Program-made: the position numbers and the translations under genes
The notes under the pieces: model-generated
Databases searched by the model: none
What the model was told of the DNA's origin: nothing
Seen by the model: the letters and a program-made list of their open reading frames with translations, nothing else
Shown: positions 56,039 to 64,000 of the stretch, piece by piece
How positions within the stretch are numbered: the first letter of the stretch is position 1
Layout of the letters: each line of letters opens with the position of its first letter
Source: Haematobia irritans
Taxonomy: Eukaryota > Arthropoda > Insecta > Diptera > Muscidae
Length of the DNA stretch: 64,000 nt
Direction: 5' to 3'
Assembly (NCBI RefSeq): GCF_050003625.1
Contig: NC_134398.1
Location: 113,746,145 to 113,810,144 of the forward strand

Positions 56039-58642
56039 CACAGAAAAAAAGTGTCTCGTAAATTTAAGAAGATTTTTACAATAATTCATTACAAGAATTT
56101 TCCAGAATTTTAGTTCATTTTTCGTATCTTCAACGAAAATTAACTAATCGAAAGGAAATTTTACAAATTCTAAGTAGCAATCGTTTAGTTCATGGCGTAC
56201 AAAATACCATGGAAATTTCCTTAAAAAATTTATTAACTGGTAGTTAAAAATTCGTTTGTCATACTATAAAACTACTTGTGAAATGTAAAGTACTTTCTAA
56301 ATAATAAGTGCAATTTACTATAAGATTTTTTTGTATGAGAAAATATTTGTTTACGAAAAATGAACTTGAGAGTGGATAGCAATTTCTTACTGGCAATTCC
56401 TATAGTTAATAATTGTTGGTAGAAAATTACCCAATGAAATATTTTTAGTTCACATGCAATTAGATTTATAGACATTTTAGTCAAAAATGGTAGATTACAT
56501 TTTATGAAAATTTTGCAAATTTTAAGTTAAACGTTTCATCGTTCACAAACTGGTGTGCCTTAACGAATATTATTCTTAGAGTAAATTGTCAGCAGATGCG
56601 ATGAACTAATGCATAGTGCAGAGATCTTTATCGGCATAGTGGAATGTGATTAATGTAAAGATGATGTTACTTGAGTTTTGTTGTGTATACATGAGCGTGG
56701 GGTTGTTTTTATTTTTGTTCATTTAGTGGTTTGTGTGTGTTTGTTTTTCGCGGATGGTTTATTTGGCTTGATGAGGTGTTGTTTTCAATAAAGGCACGTG
56801 TGTTTTTGTTGTTGTAGGAATGTTTTGGCTTTGCTTTGTTTTGTTTGGCATGCTTCAGTTGTATAGTTGGCGTTGGCGTGGGTTGTTGCATCTTTTAAGC
56901 AGGTATGCAACAAGGGAATATAAAGCCATGGAATATTTTGGATTTTTGAGACATATATTGGTATTTGGTTATTAAACCTTTTAAATGAAAGTTATTAATA
57001 TTTTAGCGATGAGATATACGATGGCGAAATGATGATCGGTAGTTTAGAAAAAAGTTACTAAGAATATTTGGGGAAAAATGTTGAAATTGAAAGTGTATTG
57101 AAATTTTTATTATTCAATGTAAAAAAATTTCAATTCCAGATGAATTTGGAAAATTTTTGTTACATCTCAGCGTATAGTTTAGTCATAAATTGGTAAGTAT
57201 TTTTTTAATGTCGTCTTTTAAAAAGAATATTTTAATGTATATTATAATTTGTTAATTTTTTTTTTTTGGAAACCAGTTTAGTGTTTTTCTTTGTTGTAAA
57301 AACAATATTTAATTTCAGAGAAACTCCAGATGGATTCGAACAAATTTAAAATATAGAGAATTGATAAGTTTTCTTTTCAAAACTTGTTTTCTTTCAACTA
57401 GAATATTTACGTTTTTATGACCTTTTTATCATCAAAATTACAGGTTTTTAATACCTTATTTTAGTATTTCTTTAATCAATTTTTTTTGAAAACCAATTTA
57501 ATATTTTTAATGTAAGAAACAAATATTTAATTCCAGAATAACCCCTTAAAAATTTAGAAAACTTTTTGTTACTCCTCTGCTTGTAATTTAATAGTGAATA
57601 GGTAAGGATTGTTTAACTTTCTATTAACCAGAATATTTGGTTTTTTTGTGCATATTATTATTAGATTTTTTTGGAAATCAATTTAATAATTTTATTTAAT
57701 GTAAAAAATAAATATTTAATTTCAGAGTATCCCCAAATGTATTTGGACAACTTTTTATATTTCCCCTCAGCGTACAATTTAATAGAGAATTGGTAAGTTT
57801 TATGCTATTTTTATTTTATTATATCCTTCACATCGATAACAACACAGTTTTATGAGTTTATATAGAATACTTCATTATTTCTCTAATTGTTTCAGGTACA
57901 CATTGTATGAGATACGTTTTCCAAAGAAAAGTTGAATTCTTTACACCATTTGATAAAATGCCTCCAAAATATGGTAAGTTACAAGCTAATATAAAGAGCT
58001 AAAAAATTATGTTTTATTACATGTTAATTTTTAACAATTTTCATTAATCCTTTCATTTTTTCAGCAAAATATACTTACGATGTGAAAAATATACTTACGA
58101 TGAATAAAAAACTAAGGATAAGTCAAAATGTCCAAACAGCGAGTTCAAATGAACTACTCTCTGTTCCACGTGGTCATAATTTTTATCCACAAAAAACATT
58201 GTATTAAGAACTTTCATCATAAGTTGTTATAATAAAGTACTTTTGCGTAAAGAAAGTTTAATTTTAATGTATGAAAATTTTCATAATAGTAAAACGGTTT
58301 GTTGTTCCTTTAATTATTTAGTTTCTCTGTACTGTGGAATGATTGATTTAAAAATAGTTTAGTCGTCGACATTTTAAAGAGACTGTTAACCAATATTTAT
58401 TGTCGGGTTTCCCAAATAATAAGCAAGTAAACCAAAATAATACTGACTTTTTAACTTGGTAGGGGTATATAAATCTTATGTTGTTGTAAAAATGAACTAA
58501 AATACAATGTTATAGATGAACTAAAATTTAAGAGAATTATAAACTAGACAAGTTGAAAAAAATCTTAAGGGCTAAATCATGGTCAATATTACTACAGTTT
58601 AGTTCATTTTGCAATGGAAAAGGGTTCACTGTTTTTTCAGTG
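56039..58642 (+). mobile_element. Possible CAC-terminus element (H) enclosing the exon-like repeats
   Basis: The left end CACAGAAAAAAAGTG follows TA (56037-56038). A candidate right end reads CACTGAAAAAACAGTG inward from 58642, but the flanking dinucleotide is TG, so the pairing is weak. From 56700 to 56900 the sequence is GT-rich (the opposite strand has a low-complexity frame that I do not believe). Confidence 0.4.
57140..58207 (+). other. Tandem exon-like units followed by two spliceable exons; short ORF
   Basis: Four units of 179-218 bp each carry TTNCAG, an exon-like segment and GTAAG: 57140-57192, 57319-57363 (donor mutated to AT), 57537-57601 and 57726-57792. Units 1 and 4 encode similar peptides (MNLENFCYISAYSLVINW; MYLDNFLYFPSAYNLIENW); units 2 and 3 are degenerate. 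Two more segments follow, 57896-57973 and 58065-58207, joined by a canonical GTAAGT...TTTTTTCAG intron. Spliced, they hold a 69-codon frame from ATG (MRYVFQRKVEF...) to TAA. AATAAAG at 58231 could be a poly(A) signal. I do not recognise the protein. Confidence 0.5.
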
Positions 58643-59921
58643 TGTTTTAATTTACCAAGTCAGCAGAAAATGTGGACCATGAAGCAAGCAACTCAGCGGA
58701 ATTCAACTTTTCGAGGTCTTGTTGCATTAAATAGTCAGTTTGCCTCTACTTACACATAGGTCAACCCAAGCCATTGACGCTCCTTTAAAACTGAAAAATG
58801 TAAAATGCATGGAATATATAAATAATAAACTTTAATATTACTTACCATTTAAATATTGTATGTACTTCCATTTTTTAAATATTTATTAATTTATCTTTCT
58901 TCTCACTTTCTTGTGAGGAGACAATAAATAGTTTACTGTCAATTATGGTCAAAGCACACAATAATACTAAAAGAATTTGGCAAACAAAATGCAAGCTAAG
59001 CCAAAAAAAAAACACAAGCTCGAAATCAAACACACACATACACACTCACAATGCTTCATCCATACATGCGAACAATAAACCAAAAACCTTTATATATTCT
59101 GTATTCTGATTTGATATGACTCTTAAAGGAATATCAAGTTAAGGTTTTCTTATTTTAATCCGTAGTCGGCTTAAGATAGCAGACGAAATGCAAGCCAAAC
59201 AACAACACTAAAAGCCAAACATTAAATTGAAAATTCTCTGTATGTAAGAAAAAAACAGTTTTCGGGGGTTGAAAATCTATGAGAGTATCGAAGAGAGCAA
59301 TCTTTATTTTGCGTTCTCATTAGCTAACTCTCACAGACGAATTAAGTAAAAATTTTCTTATTTTAACTCAAAACAAGCTTAAATCAAACTTTAAGCACTT
59401 GAATTGCACAAATAAGCGCATTTTGCACTTAAGATTTTAAAGATTTTTTCTGGATTATTAAAGTCAAGTTGACCTTAGCCCATAAAATCTTTGGCCTCAC
59501 GACAATATTTTTTCAGTGTAGGGTTAAGGGATTGCAAGTTGTACGAAAAGATGATGCAACCACTGTGGTGGTGAAAAACTGTTCAATTTGGGATGAATAA
59601 TTCTCGTATGTAAATTTAATAAGGAATTAGCGTAAAAAGACCTAAATTAAAATCATCTCACCCGGCGAGAGATCTCACTAAAGCAGTGTTGCCAGGTGAT
59701 TTGTGAATCTTCCCCCCAAATCATGAGAAAAAAACCCCCTAAATTGGTCTAGAATTTTTTCAAAAACCCCCAAAAATTTAAGAATGTAAAAAGTACAAAA
59801 TGGGATCCCAAATTTCGTGAAAAAATGCCTTAGTGATACATTTTAAAAATTAAATTGAATAAAAATGTATAATAACACAATATCAATTTAAAAAGCAGAC
59901 AAAACAAAATGATTTAATGTA

Positions 59922-61227
59922 AAGGGTGATTTGTTAAGAGCTTGATAACTTTTTTTTAAAAAAAAACGCCTAAAATTTGCAAAATCTCATCGGTTCTTTA
60001 TTTGAAACGTTAGATTGGTCCATGACATTTACTTTTTGAAGATAATTTCATTTAAATGTTGACCGCGGCTGCGTCTTAGGTGGTCCATTCGGAAAGTCCA
60101 ATTTTGGGCAACTTTTTCGAGCATTTCGGCCGGAATAGCCCGAATTTCTTCGGAAATGTTGTCTTCCAAAGCTGGAATAGTTGCTGGCTTATTTCTGTAG
60201 ACTTTAGACTTGACGTAGCCCCACAAAAAATAGTCTAAAGGCGTCAAATCGCATGATCTTGGTGGCCAACTTACCGGTCCATTTCTTGAGATGAATTGTT
60301 CTCCGAAGTTTTCCCTCAAAATGGCCATAGAATCGCGAGCTGTGTGGCATGTAGCGCCATCTTGTTGAAACCACATGTCAACCAAGTTCAGTTCTTCCAT
60401 TTTTGGCAACAAAAAGTTTGTTAGCATCGAACGATAGCGATCGCCATTCACCGTAACGTTGCGTCCAACAGCATCTTTGAAAAAATACGGTCCAATGATT
60501 CCACCAGCGTACAAACCACACCAAACAGTGCATTTTTCGGGATGCATGGGCAGTTCTTGAACGGCTTCTGGTTGCTCTTCACTCCAAATGCGGCAATTTT
60601 GCTTATTTACGTAGCCATTCAACCAGAAATGAGCCTCATCGCTGAACAAAATTTGTCGATAAAAAAGCGGATTTTCTGCCAACTTTTCTAGGGCCCATTC
60701 ACTGAAAATTCGACGTTGTGGCAGATCGTTCGGCTTCAGTTCTTGCACGAGCTGTATTTTATACGGTTTTACACCAAGATCTTTGCGTAAAATCTTCCAT
60801 GTGGTCGAATAACACAAACCCAATTGCTGCGAACGGCGACGAATCGACATTTCACGGTCTTCAGCAACACTCTCAGAAACAGACGCAATATTCTCTTCTG
60901 TACGCACTGTACGCATTCGTGTGGTTGGTTTAATGTCCAATAAAGTAAACTGAGTGCGAAACTTGGTCACAATCGCATTAATTGTTTGCTCACTTGGTCG
61001 ATTATGTAGACCATAAATCGGACGTAAAGCGCGAAACACATTTCGAACCGAACACTGATTTTGGTAATAAAATTCAATGATTTGCAAGCGTTGCTCGTTA
61101 GTAAGTCTATTCATGATGAAATGTCAAAGCATACTGAGCATCTTTCTCTTTGACACCATGTCTGAAATCCCACGTGATCTGTCAAATACTAATGCATGGA
61201 AATCCTAACCTCAAAAGAATCACCCTT
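59922..61227 (-). mobile_element. Full-length DD41D mariner element (copy 4)
   Basis: 1306 bp with TA at 59920-59921 and 61228-61229. The right end (5' of the gene) reads inward AAGGGTGATTCTTTTGAGG, the left end AAGGGTGATTTGTTAAGAG. All landmark segments of the deleted copies are present in order, so this is the reference for the family in this window. Confidence 0.95.
60029..61114 (-). CDS. Intact DD41D mariner transposase, 361 aa
   Basis: A single uninterrupted exon from ATG to TAA. Residues 1-115 form the paired helix-turn-helix region (LTNEQRLQIIEFYYQNQ; SIRRRSQQLGLCYSTTWKIL). The linker has PYKIQLVQELKPND (117-130), the counterpart of the mariner WVPHEL motif. The catalytic triad is D159 (FSDEAHF), D252 (QQDGATCHT) and D294 (LTPLDYFLW), with 41 residues between the last two, as in the rosa-like mariner subfamily of flies. 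The protein cuts and pastes DNA at TA sites in the nucleus. Length and motif set look complete. The leader is short, about 110 bp from the TIR, and no intron is seen. Whether it is active cannot be told from sequence. Confidence 0.95.
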   Translation of the reverse strand: MNRLTNEQRLQIIEFYYQNQCSVRNVFRALRPIYGLHNRPSEQTINAIVTKFRTQFTLLDIKPTTRMRTVRTEENIASVSESVAEDREMSIRRRSQQLGLCYSTTWKILRKDLGVKPYKIQLVQELKPNDLPQRRIFSEWALEKLAENPLFYRQILFSDEAHFWLNGYVNKQNCRIWSEEQPEAVQELPMHPEKCTVWCGLYAGGIIGPYFFKDAVGRNVTVNGDRYRSMLTNFLLPKMEELNLVDMWFQQDGATCHTARDSMAILRENFGEQFISRNGPVSWPPRSCDLTPLDYFLWGYVKSKVYRNKPATIPALEDNISEEIRAIPAEMLEKVAQNWTFRMDHLRRSRGQHLNEIIFKK

Positions 61228-61391
61228 TATAAATCTTTTGAATCAAATTAATTTTAAAAAATCGTTTTATAAAGTAGAAAAATAAACGAAATTCAGTTAA
61301 TATATACATTATTCGCTACAAAGAGTCTAACATTTCAAATTGTCTGCTGTGGCAGTGTACAAATAGTAGGTGATACATTATGAGACCCATA

Positions 61392-61646
61392 GGTTAGGTT
61401 AGGTGGCAGCCCGATCTATCAGGCTCACTTAGATTATTCAGTCCATTGTGATACCACAGTGGTGAACTTCTCTCTTATCACTGAGTGCTGGCCGATTCAA
61501 TGTTAAGCGCAATGACAAGGTACCTCCTTGTGGACCCTCCCGGCGTTTCACATTGTAGTGAAACCAATTAAAGAAGCTTTGAAACACACAGAAATGTCGA
61601 ACCCGCCATGCGGGCATGCTAACAATTGCACCACGGTGGCTCCCTA
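61392..61646 (-). mobile_element. tRNA-derived SINE, full copy
   Basis: AGACCCATA occurs on both sides (61383-61391 and 61647-61655). Read on the minus strand it starts GAGCCACCGTGGTGCAATTG, contains GCATGCCCGCATGG and GGGTTCGACATTTC (a shortened B-box region), and ends GGGCTGCCACCTAACC. It is the same family as the SINE at 53131-54769 and supplies the middle part lost there. Confidence 0.9.
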
Positions 61647-62309
61647 AGACCCATAATCGAATGAAAATTTAACTCTTAAAATGCTTTCAGCTGCAAAATT
61701 AAAATAGGTTTCTTAATTTGTTTTTAACTATGTGAAATATTAAAAATGCCCTTTCAAAAGAAGAAGCTGAAAGGGATAATGAAAATAATGATAATGCATA
61801 CTTGCTAATATTTAGGAAAAGGAAATCAACCTATCCTGTCATGCCAGAATTGTTCCAAATTCGGTCGAAAATTGCTCTACTTTATAAGGTCTAAGATAGT
61901 TGTTTACCCCCAAAAATCCCCCCAAATAAATGTTACCCCTAAAAATCCCCCTAAACGTTAAAAAACCCCCTAAATTTTGGGGGGGGAAACCCCTAACCTG
62001 GCAACACTGCACTAAAGACTATGGAAATGTGTAGCGGCTAACACAGAAACATATGTATGCAATATGTAAGTCAGGCTTGCGGGATTGGTATCTGACATTT
62101 TCTTTTCGGTAACTTAATAGTATAAATTCCCTTAATCTTCCTGTCCAATAGGCTCGTATAAATATTGTAATAATATGTAGTTTAAATAACTTGGACATTA
62201 AACCAGCCTGCACACAGAAAACAAATTTGTTGGGACAACCAATTCTTTTGCCAACCGATATATTTGGTTCCAGCTACTACCAAGAAATAACTGACATAAT
62301 TTGTTACTA

Positions 62310-63238
62310 AAGGGTGATTCTTTTGAGGTTAGGATTTTCATGCATTAGTATTTGACAGATCACGTGGGATTTCAGACATGGTGTCAAAGAGAAAGATGCT
62401 CAGTATGCTTGACATTTCATCATGAATAGACTTACTAACGAGCAACGCTTGCAAATCATTGAATTTTATTACCAAAATCAGTGGCAGAAAATCCGCTTTT
62501 TTATCGACAAATTTTGTTCAGCGATGAGGCTCATTTCTGGTTGAATGACGTAAATAAGCAAAATTGCCGCATTTGGAGTGAAGAGCAACCAGAAGCCGTT
62601 CAAGAACTGCCCATGCATCCCGAAAAATGCACTGTTTGGTGTGGTTTGTACGCTGGTGGAATCATTGGACCGTATTTTTTCAAAGATGCTGTTGGACGCA
62701 ACGTTACGGTGAATGGCGATCGCTATCGTTCGATGCTAACAAACTTTTTGTTGCCAAAAATGGAAGAACTGAACTTGGTTGACATGTGGTTTCAACAAGA
62801 TGGCGCTACATGCCACACAGCTCGCGATTCTATGGCCATTTTGAGGGAAAACTTCGGAGAACAATTCATCTCAAGAAATGGACCGGTAAGTTGGCCACCA
62901 AGATCATGCGATTTGACGCCTTTAGACTATTTTTTGTGGGGCTACGTCAAGTCTAAAGTCTACAGAAATAAGCCAGCAACTATTCCAGCTTTGGAAGACA
63001 ACATTTCCGAAGAAATTCGGGCTATTCCGGCCGAAATGCTCGAAAAAGTTGCCCAAAATTGGACTTTCCGAATGGACCACCTAAGACGCAGCCGCGGTCA
63101 ACATTTAAATGAAATTATCTTCAAAAAGTAAATGTCATGGACCAATCTAACGTTTCAAATAAAGAACCGATGAGATTTTGCAAATTTTATGCGTTTTTTA
63201 AAAAAAAAAAGTTATCAAGCTCTTAACAAATCACCCTT
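62310..63238 (+). mobile_element. DD41D mariner element, deleted (copy 5)
   Basis: TA at 62308-62309 and 63239-63240. It shares both deletions of copy 2 (373 bp, and the six bases for GY). The core frame 62481-63131 opens at the junction GTG and is not translatable from the original ATG. A single T is lost in the leader (GTATGCTTGACA). Confidence 0.93.
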
Positions 63239-63240
63239 TA

Positions 63241-63260
63241 AGCTCTTAACAAATCACCCT
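63241..63260 (+). repeat. Extra 20-bp copy of the mariner 3' terminus
   Basis: Directly after the TA of copy 5 comes a second copy of the last 20 bases of the mariner end, AGCTCTTAACAAATCACCCT. No other mariner sequence follows. It may be the remnant of a second insertion or of a repair event. Confidence 0.85.
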
Positions 63261-63413
63261 GTTGTGTGACATAACTTGAAACACATTTGTTTGGATAACT
63301 AACATATGAGTAGATGAACCATATATTGGCTGGTTTTTAATATGTAAGGATTTTAGTATATTAATTCTGTTATTGGAGTTGTGCGCCGTTTTTTAAAGAA
63401 TTGGTGTTTACTT

Positions 63414-64000
63414 TCAAATCGACAAATCAGACAATCCTTCTATTTTGTCTAGAATTTTTTTTGCATTAAGATCCTTAGTTTTGCTCAGTCTTACAAACAC
63501 TTTTGAATATAAATTATCCCAGACTGCAATGCTGCTGCAACTTGGATAAAAAGTTGTTACGTCGATCTTAAAAAGTTCAAATATTGATATATCATTAGAG
63601 TTGAAGATGGGAAACCATTTTAAATAGTCGGATGTAGGCAAATCACTATTTTGCAGTAAATGTTTTCTCTCCGACATGCAGTTAACCCATTTGGAAATAT
63701 ATTCCTCATTTAAGATAGTATTATTTTTAACGTATGCGAAATCATCGGATTCATCTGAAAAAAAAAAAAACTAAAATATGTCGAAGGCGTTTAAATGTTA
63801 TATCAAATTTTACCGTTAAATGAAATAATACCACTATTTTTAAATTGGTATGTTCGCCGTTTCAATAGACCTGATTTACATAAACGTTTTATCAAATTAT
63901 TAAAGGCATCGTAAAGTTTTCCTGAGGCTCGCTGGCCAAAATTTGCTGGACAATAATATATATCTTTTGGTTCCTGTGGCAGAATTTGTATTATTAAATC
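63414..64000 (-). CDS. Unrecognised spliced gene, last two exons (partial)
   Basis: On the minus strand an exon open to the window edge (64000-63815) encodes LPQEPKDIYYCPANFGQRAS, then GKLYDAFNNLIKRLCKSGLL. A 59-bp intron follows (63813 or 63814 to 63755; GTAAAATTTG...TTTTTTTCAG), and the frame continues in the final exon (63754-63414): NDESDDFAYVKNNTILNEEY, ISKWVNCMSERKHLLQ, WFPIFNSNDISIFELF, ending LDKIEGLSDLSI and a stop. There are no stops or frameshifts, and the short intron with a pyrimidine tract is typical of flies. It is lysine- and asparagine-rich, with no signal peptide or membrane segment visible in this part. I do not recognise the family. It could be a transposon gene or a host gene. 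Confidence 0.7.

Larger units (their letters stand above)
54893..59518 (+). mobile_element. Large TA-flanked CAC-terminus element (G)
   Basis: TA at 54891-54892 and 59519-59520. The ends read CACTAAAAAAAAGCATGCC and, inward from the right, CACTGAAAAAATATTGTCG, and then share CCAAAGATTTT. It contains element F, the possible element H and the exon-like repeat block. The final part (58800-59500) is AT-rich without genes. Confidence 0.7.
59684..62009. mobile_element. hAT-type non-autonomous element with 8-bp TSD
   Basis: CACTAAAG lies on both sides (59676-59683 and 62010-62017). The ends read CAGTGTTGCCAGGTGATTTG and, inward from the right, CAGTGTTGCCAGGTTAGGGG. Subterminal regions are rich in CCCCCTAAAT and CCCCAAA words. 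The repeat R copy at 37336 has the uninterrupted site. Its own sequence is short; a mariner and a SINE account for most of its length. Confidence 0.9.
62213..64000 (-). mobile_element. CAC-terminus element running off the window, possibly coding
   Basis: CACACAGAAAACAAATTTG begins at 62213 after TG, resembling other CAC termini here. Mariner copy 5 is inserted at 62310. About 270 bp of the element's own sequence separates this terminus from the stop codon of the spliced gene at 63414, so the gene may belong to the element. The other end is outside the window. Confidence 0.4.

Noticed and set aside
56709..56891. 60-codon minus-strand ORF rich in Lys, Asn and Pro
   Set aside because: It is the shadow of a GT-rich low-complexity stretch.
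60718..60933. Plus-strand ORF of 71 codons
   Set aside because: Antisense shadow of the intact mariner transposase.

Overview
This window is intergenic DNA from an animal, most likely a calyptrate (muscid-like) fly. It is AT-rich and has no operons or bacterial signals. It has short 59-62 bp introns with dipteran-type splice sites. It is filled with DINE-1/'mini-me'-like elements carrying (CCGT)n microsatellites, TA-flanked mariner elements and a tRNA-derived SINE. I see no complete host gene. Almost every interpretable base belongs to a transposable element, often nested three or four deep. The species assignment is inference.

Layout. 0-7 kb: an internally deleted DD41D mariner (65-998), then a 4.7 kb TA-flanked terminal-inverted-repeat (TIR) element (2217-6899) split by a DINE-like element. 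7-11.5 kb: a second DINE-like family, and inserted in its hairpin a 2.66 kb Transib element (8508-11165) with an almost intact RAG1-like transposase. 11.5-16 kb: a DINE-like element carrying three insertions (mariner, DD37E, and a CAC-terminus element with tRNA-like sequences). 17-25 kb: two colinear pieces of one hAT transposase, separated by a Jockey-type LINE that itself holds a CAC element, a short repeat, and a 9-bp-TSD element with a palindromic element inside it. 25-28.7 kb: a large imperfect palindrome made of two facing copies of the 2.2-6.9 kb family. 29.5-30.1 kb: a second LINE scrap. 30.1-31.3 kb: the only long stretch with no visible repeat.

31.8-51 kb: six more DINE-like elements of the 153-bp-unit family (two pairs nearly identical), hosted in a composite CAC element (36.5-47.1 kb), a hAT element with an 8-bp TSD (42433-46946), a degenerate DD41D relative with a piggyBac-like MITE inside, and a CCCGGGAA-rich element. 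51.5-59.5 kb: a second-family DINE copy interrupted by a mariner, and a SINE interrupted by a DD37E element; then a 4.6 kb TA-flanked element with exon-like tandem repeats and a short spliced reading frame. 59.7-62 kb: a hAT-type element with an 8-bp TSD containing the only full-length intact mariner transposase (361 codons) and a SINE. 62.2-64 kb: a CAC-terminus element with a mariner copy and the last two exons of an unrecognised spliced gene running off the window edge.

How the pieces work together: the intact DD41D transposase at 60.0-61.1 kb could in principle mobilise the four deleted copies, three of which carry the same frameshifting deletion. The Transib, LINEs, hAT and DD37E copies are all broken. 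The least explained material is the 2-bp-TSD 'CAC' families, the exon-like repeat block at 57.1-58.2 kb and the spliced gene at the right edge.
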